From positions 1 to 64,000 of the forward strand of contig JAIEAP010000042.1 of the NCBI GenBank assembly GCA_029071325.1: 64,000 nt of DNA. Reading direction: 5' to 3'. Below are positions 8,856 to 19,163 of this stretch, piece by piece (positions within the stretch are counted from its first letter, which is position 1; each line of letters begins with the position of its first letter). The position numbers and the translations under genes are program-made. The notes under the pieces are model-generated. The model saw only the letters and a program-made list of their open reading frames with translations. It made no database searches and was not told the DNA's origin. The stretch comes from Lachnospiraceae bacterium. GTDB lineage: Bacteria > Bacillota > Clostridia > Lachnospirales > Lachnospiraceae.

Positions 8856-9941
8856 ATGGAACAGAATGAAAATAATAAACCAGTAATATTGATCGTAGAT
8901 GATGTAAATATTAATGTAGAACTGTTGGCGGATATGATCGAGCGGATGGGATATGTGGCGCGTCAGGCAAACAGTGTGCGGGAAGCAATAGAACAGATCG
9001 GGCGGGAACTGCCGCAGATGATCCTGCTGGACATTGTTATGCCGGAGGTGGACGGATATCAGATGTGTGAGATGCTGAAGGCAAATCCCCGTACCAGAAA
9101 GATCCCGGTTATTTTCGTGTCGGCGGTGAATGACATTACGGATAAGCAGAAGGCGTATGAACTTGGGGCAGTGGATTTTATCCATAAGCCGCTGGAATAT
9201 TCGGAAGTTCTGATGAGAGTCAATATCCATCTGAAGCTGAACCGGATGCAGCAGCAGCTGGAGGAGAGCAATCGCCGGATGAATAAGGTGATCAGCGAGC
9301 AGGCGCTGAAAATGGATGAAGAGCAGCGCCGCTTTTTCAGGGCGATGGCAAAGCTTGCGGAGACGAATCCATGTATCGGCGGAGAACAGCACATGGCAAA
9401 TGTATCGGTCAATGCAAGGCTTATGGCTCAGGCCCTGAATTTTACGGACCGCTATGAGAATGAGGTGTCCAATGCGTTTGTAGAGGCGATTGAGATGGCG
9501 GCGCAGGTACATGATATCGGGAATCTCGCCGTTCCATACCGTATTCTGGAAGGAGCTGCAAGTCTTACACCGGAGGATGTCAAGCTGCTTCATACCCATA
9601 CGGTAAGAGGAGAGGAAATCCTAAAGGCGGCCTATCCGGAAGGCAGCACTAACCGGTTTATACAGATGGCGCTTGATGTGGTGCGTTCCCATCATGAAAA
9701 CTGGGACGGAAGCGGATATCCCGATGGCCTTACGGGAGAGCAGATCCCGCTGTCGGCAAGAATACTGCATATTGTAGATGGCTATGACTGCCTGCTGGAA
9801 GGATCGGGCGGTGAGCCTGGCATGACCAGGGCGGAAGCGCTTGAGAAGATGCGGTCAGAGGAAGGAAAGCAGTACGATCCGTATCTGCTGGACGTGTTCT
9901 TTAAGATAGAGAGACAGTTGAAAAAGAAGCCGGGTGTGTAA
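8856..9941 (+). CDS. Response regulator with HD-GYP-like output domain
   Basis: Receiver VILIVDDVNINVELLADMIERMGY...LLDIVMPEVDGYQMCEML...KPLEYSEVL; output HDIGNLAVPYRILEGA...HHENWDGSGYPDGLTG. Confidence 0.9.
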   Translation: MEQNENNKPVILIVDDVNINVELLADMIERMGYVARQANSVREAIEQIGRELPQMILLDIVMPEVDGYQMCEMLKANPRTRKIPVIFVSAVNDITDKQKAYELGAVDFIHKPLEYSEVLMRVNIHLKLNRMQQQLEESNRRMNKVISEQALKMDEEQRRFFRAMAKLAETNPCIGGEQHMANVSVNARLMAQALNFTDRYENEVSNAFVEAIEMAAQVHDIGNLAVPYRILEGAASLTPEDVKLLHTHTVRGEEILKAAYPEGSTNRFIQMALDVVRSHHENWDGSGYPDGLTGEQIPLSARILHIVDGYDCLLEGSGGEPGMTRAEALEKMRSEEGKQYDPYLLDVFFKIERQLKKKPGV

Positions 9942-10047
9942 CGGCAGTGGATGGCGGATGTCACAGGTATGATACATCCTGCCAGACCCAAAAAATACAA
10001 GATATGGAAAAAAATTAAAAAAAAATCTATATTTAGCATTCCGCGGG

Positions 10048-10076
10048 TTGACAAAATACGGCAAAAGGGTTATCAT
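10048..10076 (+). promoter_or_regulatory. Sigma-A-like promoter upstream of cheR
   Basis: TTGACA (10048-10053), 17 nt, TATCAT (10071-10076). Confidence 0.6.
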
Positions 10077-10145
10077 TTGCTTAGATTTTTTCGGCATATG
10101 CAGTCGATTCTGTAGAAATTTTACGATGGCTGGGAGAGAAGATTT

Positions 10146-10946
10146 ATGATAACGGACAGTGAATTTAGCAGAATAGTTGCGTATATGAAGCGCAACTATG
10201 GGATTGACCTGAGTCAGAAAAGAGTGCTGGTAGGAGGCAGGCTGAACAATTATCTCGTGCGTAACGGTTATGCTAGTTGTGATGAATATATGACCAAGGT
10301 GGAGCATGACCCGAAAGGCCGCGAGGCAGTGGATCTCGTCAATGCATTGACAACAAATCATACGTATTTTATGCGTGAGAGCGAACATTACGAGTATTTG
10401 AAGAGAGTGGTTCTGCCCTGGGTCAAGACAGTGTCACCAAGGAAAGAAGTCAATATATGGTCGGCAGCATCCTCGACAGGAGAGGAACCTTATACGCTTG
10501 CCATGGTGTTAAAGGATTTTTTTGGTCTGGAGAAGAGTGCGTGGGATACGCGTGTGCTGGCGACAGATATATCCACGCGTGTGCTGGATCATGCGGCGAA
10601 AGGTGTTTATCTGAAAGAAGACGTAGAGCCGCTTCCGCCGAGTTGGAAGAAACGTTATTTTAAGCAGATCAGTCCGGAAGAATATCAGGTGAAGGATGAA
10701 CTGAGAAGAGAAGTCATATTCCGGCAGTTTAACCTGATGAATCCCATTTCTTTTCGAAAGAAGTTTCACATCGTGTTTTTACGGAATGTCATGATATATT
10801 TTCCCGATGATACAAAGCATCAGCTTGTTCAGAGGATTTATGATTATATGGAGCCGGGAGGATACCTTTTCATTGGGACAACGGAGAGCCTGGATCGGCA
10901 TAAGATAAAGTTCCAGTATGTGCAGCCCTCGGTTTATAGAAAATAG
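10146..10946 (+). CDS. cheR: CheR-type protein-glutamate methyltransferase
   Basis: ALTTNHTYFMRESEHY, IWSAASSTGEEPYTLAM, VLATDIS, IVFLRNVMIYF. Confidence 0.93.
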   Translation: MITDSEFSRIVAYMKRNYGIDLSQKRVLVGGRLNNYLVRNGYASCDEYMTKVEHDPKGREAVDLVNALTTNHTYFMRESEHYEYLKRVVLPWVKTVSPRKEVNIWSAASSTGEEPYTLAMVLKDFFGLEKSAWDTRVLATDISTRVLDHAAKGVYLKEDVEPLPPSWKKRYFKQISPEEYQVKDELRREVIFRQFNLMNPISFRKKFHIVFLRNVMIYFPDDTKHQLVQRIYDYMEPGGYLFIGTTESLDRHKIKFQYVQPSVYRK

Positions 10947-10979
10947 ATTATAAGAAATTATAGGATAGGAGAATTTGGT

Positions 10980-12002
10980 ATGGCAGCAATAAGAGTATTG
11001 GTTGTAGACGATTCCCTTATGTTTCGCAATCTGCTCGTTCAGGGACTGAATTCAGATCCCAATATAGAGGTGGTGGCGTCGGCCGGGGATGTTTATGCGG
11101 CGCGGGATGCCATTATAAAATATAAACCGGATGTCATGACGCTGGATGTGGAAATGCCAAAGATGAACGGCATTGAGTTCTTAAGAAAATTAATGCCGCA
11201 GTATCCGCTTCCCGTCGTGATGATTAGTGCCCTGAATGATAAGGTGTTTGATGCGCTGGATGCAGGTGCAGTGGATTTTGTCAACAAGCCGGATAATCTG
11301 AACCGGGCGCAGTTGGACATCTTTTTAAAGCAGGAGCTTGCTGCAAAGGTCAAGATTGCGTCTACGGCAAAGGTGGGTAAGCTGAAGCGTGTAGACGCTG
11401 CGCCGGTAGGCGGCAGAGTCAGTATAGCAGGCAAGGATCGTATTATTGCAATCGGCGCTTCCACCGGAGGGACGGAAGCAATCTTTGATGTGGTCCGCAA
11501 GTTTCGACGGGACATTCCGGGTGTGGTCATTGTACAGCATATGCCCCCCGGATTTACGAAAATGTATGCCGACCGGTTGAATAACCAGTGCGAGGTGGCG
11601 GTCAAGGAGGCTCAGACCGGCGACAAGGTGGTTCAGGGGCGTGTGCTCATTGCACCTGGTGACAAGCATATGCGTCTGGTCAAGGTTGGAAATGAGTATC
11701 AGGTTGAGGTGAAAGGCACCGACCGTGTGAACGGGCATTGTCCTTCTGTGGAGGTGTTGTTTCAGTCTGTTGCAAAGGTGGCAAGGGATAAAGCCATCGG
11801 CATCATTCTGACCGGGATGGGCGGCGATGGCGGCAAAGGATTACTGGAAATGCGCCAGGCAGGCGCTCAGACGATCGGACAGAATGAGGCAAGCTGTGTG
11901 GTGTATGGTATGCCCAAGGTTGCCTATGATCTGGGAGCTGTGCAGTATCAGTTGGATCTTGCAGCAATCCCCAATAAGGTATATAGCCTGTTAAGCAAAT
12001 AA
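10980..12002 (+). CDS. cheB: CheB protein-glutamate methylesterase
   Basis: Receiver domain plus IAIGASTGGTEAI, VIVQHMPPGFTKMYADRL, IILTGMGGDGGKGLLEMR. Confidence 0.95.
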   Translation: MAAIRVLVVDDSLMFRNLLVQGLNSDPNIEVVASAGDVYAARDAIIKYKPDVMTLDVEMPKMNGIEFLRKLMPQYPLPVVMISALNDKVFDALDAGAVDFVNKPDNLNRAQLDIFLKQELAAKVKIASTAKVGKLKRVDAAPVGGRVSIAGKDRIIAIGASTGGTEAIFDVVRKFRRDIPGVVIVQHMPPGFTKMYADRLNNQCEVAVKEAQTGDKVVQGRVLIAPGDKHMRLVKVGNEYQVEVKGTDRVNGHCPSVEVLFQSVAKVARDKAIGIILTGMGGDGGKGLLEMRQAGAQTIGQNEASCVVYGMPKVAYDLGAVQYQLDLAAIPNKVYSLLSK

Positions 12003-12051
12003 AATCCCTGCTTAAGTAGATAGATATGAAAAAGAAAGGAGTAATGTGTGA

Positions 12052-12444
12052 ATGAAGATATTATTGGCAGAAGATGATTTCGCCAGCCGTAAGTTTATGG
12101 ATAAGCATTTGTCCCAGTATGGACAGTGTGATGTGACGGTTGACGGCGAGGAAGCAGTAGATGCGTATATGATGGCATTAGAGGACGGAGAACCCTATGA
12201 TCTGCTCTGTCTGGATGTGATGATGCCGGTTCTGGACGGCTATCAGGTGTTAAAGGCCGTGAGGAACATTGAGGCACAGAGGGGAATATCCAAGGAGGAG
12301 CGCGTCAAAGTTATTATGACTACGGCGCTGAACAACGAGCGTAATGTGAAGCTGGCCTTTGAACTTGGATGCGAAGCTTATTCGGGGAAGCCTATTGATG
12401 TAGAGAAGTTTGACAAGGTATTAAAGAAACTTGGGTTGATCTGA
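12052..12444 (+). CDS. CheY-like stand-alone response regulator
   Basis: MKILLAEDDFASRKFMDKHL...LLCLDVMMPVLDGYQ...GKPIDVEKF. Confidence 0.9.
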   Translation: MKILLAEDDFASRKFMDKHLSQYGQCDVTVDGEEAVDAYMMALEDGEPYDLLCLDVMMPVLDGYQVLKAVRNIEAQRGISKEERVKVIMTTALNNERNVKLAFELGCEAYSGKPIDVEKFDKVLKKLGLI

Positions 12445-12482
12445 TACCGTATTGAGAGAAAATCCTTAAGAATGGAGGAAGT

Positions 12483-14612
12483 ATGGCAGAAGAATTTAAC
12501 AAAGACGGCATGCTCGACATGTTTCTGTACGAGAGCGGTCAGCTTCTGGAAAAACTGGAAAGCATCATATTGGAAAAGCAGGAAGAACCTTTCAATGATT
12601 CCGATATCAATGAAATTTTCCGTATCATGCATACCATAAAAGGCTCATCGGGAATCATGATGTATGAGAACATTACCAAGACGACCCATAAGCTGGAGGA
12701 TGTTTTCTATTATTTAAGGGAATCACAGCCCGATGATGTCCCTCATGAGCAGTTGGTAGAGAAGGTGCTGGCCGTATCGGATTTCGTTGCGGGCGAGCTG
12801 GACAAGATCCAGAATGGGGATGATGCAGACGGCGATGAGACAGAAATCGTAGCGGATCTGAACAATTTCCTGAACCGTATCAAAGGAGAGATTAAGGATC
12901 AGGGCATGGTTCTCCCGAAGGAGAATAAGCACGAGGAACCCAGTCAGTTCTATATAGCGCCGGTAGCGAGTGAGGACAGTCGGTTTTACCGTATTGTGAT
13001 CCACTACCGGAGTGATACGCAGATGAGCAATATCCGTGCATATTCTGCGACCTATGCATTGAAGGAGATTGCTGAAGATCTGTTGTATTTGCCGGAGGAC
13101 ATCATCACCAATGAAGCCAGTTCCGAGATTATTCTGGCAGAAGGTTTCCAGATGATGCTGCAGACCAAGAGCGCAGAGGACGAGGTCCTGGGGCTGATTG
13201 AGAGTGCCGAGGCGGAGCAGATCAATATTGAAGAGTTGTCGGCAGCGGATTACGGAAAATGGCTGGTAGATTTCGGCAGGGAAGAACCTGTCATTGAGAT
13301 CAACTTGGACGATCCGGGAGAGCAGGAGGCGCCGGCAAAGAAAGAAGAGAAGAAGGAAGCGAAACCCGGCGACTATGTTGTCAAGGCAAAGGAGACCGGA
13401 AAAGGCAAGACGCTGGCGAAGAATCAGCCCAAGAAACAGAGCATTATCAGTGTGAATGTCGAGAAGATGGATGCCCTGATGGATCTGATCGGAGAGTTGG
13501 TCATCGCAGAGGCGGTGGTATTGCAGAATCCTGACTTGAAAGTGCCGGGACTGGATCTTACGAATTTCCAGAAAGCGTCGGCACAGTTGGCCAAGATCAC
13601 AACGGAGTTACAAGAAGTGATCATGTCCATGCGAATGATGCCGCTTACCAATGTGTTTCAGAAGATGCGCAGAATTGTATTTGATGCTTCCAAGAAATTG
13701 GGGAAGGAGATCGACTTCGAGGTGATCGGTGAGAATACCGAGGTGGATAAAAACATCATCGAGCACATTTCCGATCCGTTGATGCATCTGGTGAGGAATT
13801 CTGTGGATCACGGAATCGAGGAAGACCCGGAGGAGCGCAGAAAAGCTGGCAAGCCTGTGAAGGGCAAGATCACGCTGGAGGCCAAAAACGAAGGCGGAAA
13901 AGTATATATCAGTGTACAGGACGATGGCAAGGGACTGGATAAGCAGAAGCTATATGATAAAGCGTTGCAGAATCATCTGATCGACAAGCCCATGGAGGAA
14001 TATACAGAGAAGGAAATCTATCAGTTTATCACACTGCCGGGCTTTTCCACGAAGGAGCAGGTGACGGAGCTTTCCGGCCGAGGCGTGGGAATGGATGTGG
14101 TAGTGAAAAATATCCAGACCATCGGCGGAAGGCTGGACATCAACAGCCGGCAGTATGAAGGTTCGGAAATGACACTGGTGATACCGCTGACGCTGGCCAT
14201 CATCAATGGTATCGTGGTCAAGGTTGGAGCATCCTCCTTTGTGTTGGAGACGGCGTCCATTAAGGAATTCGTCAGAATAACCAGTGATTCGATTATAGTG
14301 GAACCAAGCGGAGAAGAGTATATTCTTTTAAGAGGCGATTGCTACTCATTCATCCGCCTGAATCAGAAATATAATATACCGGATTCTCAAAATGAGGTGG
14401 AAAACGGAATTATCGTTGTGTTAGAGCATGAAGGCAAGCAGGTCTGTCTTTTGATCGACAGTCTTCTGCAGGAGCAGGAGATCGTTGTAAAGCCGATTCC
14501 TGCTTATGTTAAAAAAATAAAAGGGCTTTCGGGTTGTACACAGCTTGGAGACGGAAGCATTGCACTGATCCTCGATATCGCTGGATTGATACAGGACGGA
14601 GAAAGGAGATAG
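12483..14612 (+). CDS. cheA: Chemotaxis histidine kinase CheA
   Basis: Hpt FRIMHTIKGSSGIM, MRMMPLTNVFQKMRR, HLVRNSVDHGIE, LPGFSTKEQVTELSGRGVGMDVV, C-terminal CheW-like domain. Confidence 0.95.
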   Translation: MAEEFNKDGMLDMFLYESGQLLEKLESIILEKQEEPFNDSDINEIFRIMHTIKGSSGIMMYENITKTTHKLEDVFYYLRESQPDDVPHEQLVEKVLAVSDFVAGELDKIQNGDDADGDETEIVADLNNFLNRIKGEIKDQGMVLPKENKHEEPSQFYIAPVASEDSRFYRIVIHYRSDTQMSNIRAYSATYALKEIAEDLLYLPEDIITNEASSEIILAEGFQMMLQTKSAEDEVLGLIESAEAEQINIEELSAADYGKWLVDFGREEPVIEINLDDPGEQEAPAKKEEKKEAKPGDYVVKAKETGKGKTLAKNQPKKQSIISVNVEKMDALMDLIGELVIAEAVVLQNPDLKVPGLDLTNFQKASAQLAKITTELQEVIMSMRMMPLTNVFQKMRRIVFDASKKLGKEIDFEVIGENTEVDKNIIEHISDPLMHLVRNSVDHGIEEDPEERRKAGKPVKGKITLEAKNEGGKVYISVQDDGKGLDKQKLYDKALQNHLIDKPMEEYTEKEIYQFITLPGFSTKEQVTELSGRGVGMDVVVKNIQTIGGRLDINSRQYEGSEMTLVIPLTLAIINGIVVKVGASSFVLETASIKEFVRITSDSIIVEPSGEEYILLRGDCYSFIRLNQKYNIPDSQNEVENGIIVVLEHEGKQVCLLIDSLLQEQEIVVKPIPAYVKKIKGLSGCTQLGDGSIALILDIAGLIQDGERR

Positions 14613-14615
14613 TAC

Positions 14616-15152
14616 ATGGCGGAAGAGACCAAGGATGGGATCGTGGACGAAGAACTGGAAGAAGAGTTTTCGGAAGATACCCAAAAGGGTAGATTCATGA
14701 CATTCCAGATCGGAAAGGAATACTACGGCATCAGCATCAGTTATGTCAATGAGATCATAGTGATGCAGCCGATCACGACCATACCAGAAGTGAAGGATTA
14801 TATCAAGGGACTGATCAATCTTCGAGGGAAGATCGTTCCGGTCATAGATGTCCGAATGCGGTTTGATATGGAACCGACCGAATACAACGACAGGACTTGT
14901 ATTATTGTCCTTTCGGTAGACTCTATGACGATTGGCTTGATTGTGGAACAGATAGCGGAAGTGAGTACGATCATGGAAGAAGATATTTCGCTGCCGCCTT
15001 CCCTGGGGAAAAAAGACCGTGAGCGCAATAAATTCGTTTATGGATTAGCCAGGACGGAGGGAACGGTCAAGCTTCTGATTGATCCGCAGAAGCTGATTCA
15101 GGACGAAGAATTGGAAACATTTGAAAGAAGATATGAAAAAGAAGAACAATAA
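14616..15152 (+). CDS. cheW: Chemotaxis coupling protein CheW
   Basis: [57 protein letters not shown]. Confidence 0.93.
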   Translation: MAEETKDGIVDEELEEEFSEDTQKGRFMTFQIGKEYYGISISYVNEIIVMQPITTIPEVKDYIKGLINLRGKIVPVIDVRMRFDMEPTEYNDRTCIIVLSVDSMTIGLIVEQIAEVSTIMEEDISLPPSLGKKDRERNKFVYGLARTEGTVKLLIDPQKLIQDEELETFERRYEKEEQ

Positions 15153-15171
15153 AAACACGGAGGAATGTACC

Positions 15172-16947
15172 ATGAAAAAGAAAATTGGAATGGGTAGTAT
15201 GAAGGTCAGAACGAAAATAACGCTGTTTAGTGTCGTTATGCTTTTGTTCCTGCTGATCAGTTCGGGACTTGGACTGTTTGTGGCGCATACAGTGGACACG
15301 GAGCGGGATGAGTTGTTCGAAACATATGGTAAGGGAGAATTCTACCTGAGTCAGGCGTTCTCTGATTTCGTTGAGGTAAAGGCAGGAATGCGTGACATTC
15401 TGTTTACGTATGCGGACAATGCGACGAAGCGTCAAGCTACTTTGGAGAACGTTGAAGCATATGCGATGGAGTCCTATGAAAAGCTTGATAAGTTTGCGGA
15501 GAATCTGGAAGTGTATCCGGATATCATCGATGAAGAGTATTACGACATGCGTGAGGCGGTCGATAATTATACGGCAGTTCTTCGCACCGTTGTCGAACTT
15601 GTTGAAAAGGGGCATGTGGACCAGGCAGTTACAGAATATGCCAACAACGCTTTCCCCAATGAACAAGAGGCAGAGTCTTCCATGGACACGATCCTTGTGG
15701 AGATAGAAAAAGAGACGGATGCGGCTGATGCGACAATCAAGAGAAATGTCATGATACAGCAGATTGCCCTGATTGTTATTGCGGCAGTAGCCGTTGTCAT
15801 TATGATCATATATGCTGCAGTGCTGATCAAGATGATCACCCTTCCGGTGAAGAAACTGTCTGTGGCTGCCAGAAAGATGGCTATGGGTGACATAGACGTT
15901 GACTGTGAGAAGATTTACGATGACGATTTGGGAGAGTTGATGGACAATTTCGCCAATATGGCGGCTGCAACTAAGGAGCAGGTAATGATCACGGAGGAGA
16001 TTTCCGAAGGCAACCTGACCGTTGCGGCTCATCCGAGAGGGGAGCAGGATATTCTGGGTATTGCGATCAAGAGGTTGCTCAATGATCAGAATCTTACTCT
16101 TAGCAGCATTAAGGAGGCAGGTGAGCAGATTACCGTTGGCTCCGAGCAGGTGGCAAATGCAAGCCAGGCTCTTGCACAGGGTTCTACCGAGCAGGCAAGT
16201 GCACTGCAGCAGGTAACAGCTTCTATGGATGAAGTGACACAGCGTACCAAGGAGAATGCAACAGAGGCAGGTCAGGCGAACACTCTGGTGAATGATGTCA
16301 AGGATGTTGCGGCTTCCGGAAATGAGCAGATGAAGTCTATGATTGCGGCGATGAACGGTATCAATGAGTCGTCTGAGACAATTTCCAAGATTATCAAGAC
16401 CATCGATGACATTGCATTCCAGACCAATATTCTGGCTCTGAATGCTGCTGTAGAGGCTGCGAGAGCAGGTGTACACGGTAAGGGATTTGCAGTGGTTGCA
16501 GAGGAAGTAAGAAATCTGGCTGCTAAGAGTGCGGCGGCGGCAAGCGAGACCGCAGAGATGATCGAGGATTCTATCCAGAAGGTAAAACATGGTACAAAGA
16601 TTGCAGAGGAGACAGCGCAGTCTCTGGATGAGATTGTAAGACATATTGATGAGATTGTGGTACTGATTAGCGATATCACGGTATCTTCCAATGATCAGGC
16701 AACAGCGATCTCCCAGATTGATCAGGCGATTTCTCAGGTATCCTCTGTGGTACAGACCAATGCTGCTACCAGTGAGCAGTGTGCGGCTGCAAGTGAGGAG
16801 CTGTCTAACCAGGCGATCACCCTCAAGAACCTGATGGCAAATTACAGGCTGGCATCAGGCGGTGGTTCCTTTAATGACAGAGGCGGCAGCGCTGATAACT
16901 ACAATGAACAGATCATTTCCCTGGATGGAGATGATTCCAAATACTAA
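15172..16947 (+). CDS. Methyl-accepting chemotaxis protein
   Basis: ORF 15121..16947; start placed at ATG 15172 after cggaggaatgtacc; signalling tip [51 protein letters not shown], two TM segments. Confidence 0.93.
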   Translation: MKKKIGMGSMKVRTKITLFSVVMLLFLLISSGLGLFVAHTVDTERDELFETYGKGEFYLSQAFSDFVEVKAGMRDILFTYADNATKRQATLENVEAYAMESYEKLDKFAENLEVYPDIIDEEYYDMREAVDNYTAVLRTVVELVEKGHVDQAVTEYANNAFPNEQEAESSMDTILVEIEKETDAADATIKRNVMIQQIALIVIAAVAVVIMIIYAAVLIKMITLPVKKLSVAARKMAMGDIDVDCEKIYDDDLGELMDNFANMAAATKEQVMITEEISEGNLTVAAHPRGEQDILGIAIKRLLNDQNLTLSSIKEAGEQITVGSEQVANASQALAQGSTEQASALQQVTASMDEVTQRTKENATEAGQANTLVNDVKDVAASGNEQMKSMIAAMNGINESSETISKIIKTIDDIAFQTNILALNAAVEAARAGVHGKGFAVVAEEVRNLAAKSAAAASETAEMIEDSIQKVKHGTKIAEETAQSLDEIVRHIDEIVVLISDITVSSNDQATAISQIDQAISQVSSVVQTNAATSEQCAAASEELSNQAITLKNLMANYRLASGGGSFNDRGGSADNYNEQIISLDGDDSKY

Positions 16948-16977
16948 TAAGCGCATGGATATGTGCGTGTAATCTAA

Positions 16978-17008
16978 AACGCGACCGGGATACCCGGTCG
17001 CGTTTGTA
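16978..17008. terminator. Bidirectional terminator between MCP and XRE regulator
   Basis: aaacgcgaccggg-ata-cccggtcgcgttt. Confidence 0.75.
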
Positions 17009-17031
17009 TAAACAAATTTTTATTATGTAAT

Positions 17032-17400
17032 TCAGGAATCGAGCTTTAATCTTTTTCTTACGGTCTCATTGCGTCGGAGCGCATCCTTGGCGGATTTTAG
17101 AAGATCTACGAGGAAACGTAATTCATATTCGTTGCAGTCCGCAAACAAATTCTTGGCTTCGCCTTCAAAAATAATCCTTGAATCCTTAAGATTGTCGCAT
17201 AGAAGATCGTCTATGGAAACACAGAGCACGTTGGCAATGGAGATCAGAGTCGGCAGACTGACCTTGGTCTTACCGGTTTCAATATTGCTCATATGGGCGG
17301 GAGTAACATCAATGGCATCGGCAATGAACTCCTGTGTTTTGCCCAGGCGTATTCTTGCAATCCGGATTCTCTGACCGATAGCTTTGTAGTCTGGTTCCAT
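17032..17400 (-). CDS. XRE/Cro family helix-turn-helix regulator
   Basis: Likely start at 17400; IGQRIRIARIRLGKTQEFIADAIDVTPAHMSNIETGKTKVSLPTLISIANVLCVSIDDLL. Confidence 0.9.
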   Translation of the reverse strand: MEPDYKAIGQRIRIARIRLGKTQEFIADAIDVTPAHMSNIETGKTKVSLPTLISIANVLCVSIDDLLCDNLKDSRIIFEGEAKNLFADCNEYELRFLVDLLKSAKDALRRNETVRKRLKLDS

Positions 17401-17449
17401 GATTTTTCCTCTCCTTGCTTTGTTCTTGTTCGTTTGCTCTATTTTTCTA

Positions 17450-17478
17450 TTGTAACCATTCACAGAGTGTGATATAAT
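17450..17478 (+). promoter_or_regulatory. Sigma-A-like promoter
   Basis: TTGTAA (17450-17455), 17 nt, TATAAT (17473-17478). Confidence 0.55.
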
Positions 17479-17551
17479 GGACTGTATAAATGATATATGC
17501 ATACAGTATAAGAATGGAGCATTGATTTTAGGAAAAGAAGGGGAGAATGAG

Positions 17552-17932
17552 ATGGATGAACAAATGGAGAGACAGGAACAGAAATTTTTATCATTTTGCA
17601 GTGCCCGCGACCGGGATCTGATTACCGGTAAAGCTGTTATGGGGCTGGCAGATTTTAATCGGCTGACTTATCTTATGGGGGTACTGGACTATTTTGAGTG
17701 TATGATAATCATGTATCAGCGTTTTCCTGAATTGTATGCGCAGTCTGTCGAGCAGAGCCACCGTCAGGGACTTATATTGGAGGAATATCCCGATTACTTT
17801 AAGGACGAGGGGATCATTGATGATTTTGATCGATGGATGGAAGATTTTCTGCTGCATGTTCCTGTTGTAGAGCAGACGAAGCATGTCAGGGAAGTGCTGC
17901 AGCGTAAATTGATGTGTTTGAGTGTGAATTAG
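17552..17932 (+). CDS. Hypothetical protein (about 126 aa)
   Basis: ORF 17477..17932; start moved to ATG 17552 with SD agaaggggagaatgag, downstream of promoter at 17450-17478. Confidence 0.65.
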   Translation: MDEQMERQEQKFLSFCSARDRDLITGKAVMGLADFNRLTYLMGVLDYFECMIIMYQRFPELYAQSVEQSHRQGLILEEYPDYFKDEGIIDDFDRWMEDFLLHVPVVEQTKHVREVLQRKLMCLSVN

Positions 17933-17959
17933 CATATTCCTGAAAAACAGGAAAAAAGA

Positions 17960-17994
17960 GGTTTGTGAAATTTACTTCACGAACCTTTTATTTT
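17960..17994 (+). terminator. Intrinsic terminator
   Basis: aggtttgtgaa-attta-cttcacgaacctttta. Confidence 0.65.
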
Positions 17995-18152
17995 GCTTTT
18001 TTGTTTTTGCATGAGTATAGTTTTTGACTTATTGTCAGAATATAACAGTGTATCCAAGTAAAAGTACATCAATTGTGGACGCTTTTTTTGATGATATTTT
18101 ATTAAAGTGTGATACAATAGTAAAAGAGAATTTACGACCTGGAGGTCAACAC

Positions 18153-19142
18153 ATGGAAGATAAGACCACAAACGGCTTGAAAGAACAGCGGGAGCGCCGA
18201 AAGCGGGTCAACCGTATTAAGACAGGCATCATACTCACCATAGTGATATGGATGCTGGTATCAATGATTCTTACTGTGACGCTTTTGTGCAGAGTCTTTT
18301 CTCTGCAGAAGCAGATAGATAAACTGACAGCGGCGAGCATGCTTTCCTCTGTAGTAGAGCAGGGAGAGAATCAGGCAAATAGACAGGAAAATATAGGCAC
18401 GGAACTTGCGCCGGAAACGAACCGGCCAGTGAAGGATGAACAGGATAACAACCTGAATGTGGTATCGGTTGCTGCCAATGATGAGAGCAATCGTGCACAG
18501 GATGGGGAGACGCACAAGGTCTATCTGACCTTTGATGACGGTCCCAGTTCCAACACGGCTGAGATACTGGATCTGCTGGCACAGTATAACGTTAAGGCTA
18601 CTTTTTTCGTGGTGGGTAAGACGGATGAGGAGTCCGTGGCAATGTATAAGCGCATTGTGGAGGAAGGACATACTCTGGGTATGCATTCTTACTCTCATAA
18701 ATACAGTATGATCTATGATTCACTGGATAATTTCACGGCTGACTTTACACAGATACAGAATTATCTGTATGATGTGACCGGTGTGGACTGCGTTTATTAC
18801 CGTTTCCCAGGAGGGAGCAGCAATAAAGTGAGCAATACCGATATGGCTGAATTTATCGGTTATCTGAATGACCAGGGCGTTACATATTTCGACTGGAATG
18901 TGGCAAGCGGAGATGCAACGTCTCAGGCATATACTGCACAAGATCTGGTGGACAATGTAATGCAGGATGTTGTAAAATATAAGACATCTGTAGTATTGAT
19001 GCACGATGCAGACAACAAGGATAAGACAGTGGAGGCTCTTGGAATGATCCTAGAACAGCTTCAGGAACAAGGTGCGGAAGTTCTGCCTATTGATTCCGAC
19101 ACGGCGGTCATACAGCATATAAGTGCGGATGTTGCACAATAG
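18153..19142 (+). CDS. Membrane-anchored polysaccharide deacetylase (NodB homology domain)
   Basis: Start at ATG 18153 after acctggaggtcaacac; VYLTFDDGPSSNTAEILDLL, GHTLGMHSYSHKYSMIY, YRFPGGSSN, VVLMHDADNKDKTVEAL. Confidence 0.9.
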   Translation: MEDKTTNGLKEQRERRKRVNRIKTGIILTIVIWMLVSMILTVTLLCRVFSLQKQIDKLTAASMLSSVVEQGENQANRQENIGTELAPETNRPVKDEQDNNLNVVSVAANDESNRAQDGETHKVYLTFDDGPSSNTAEILDLLAQYNVKATFFVVGKTDEESVAMYKRIVEEGHTLGMHSYSHKYSMIYDSLDNFTADFTQIQNYLYDVTGVDCVYYRFPGGSSNKVSNTDMAEFIGYLNDQGVTYFDWNVASGDATSQAYTAQDLVDNVMQDVVKYKTSVVLMHDADNKDKTVEALGMILEQLQEQGAEVLPIDSDTAVIQHISADVAQ

Positions 19143-19163
19143 AGAAAATATGGAGGTTACAAA

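Noticed and set aside
7842-9599. 585-aa minus-strand ORF
   Set aside because: Antisense to the histidine kinase and RR-HD genes; product is His/Leu/Cys-rich shadow sequence without recognisable motifs.
15067-16644. 525-aa minus-strand ORF
   Set aside because: Antisense to the MCP gene; low-complexity Leu/Cys/His shadow translation.
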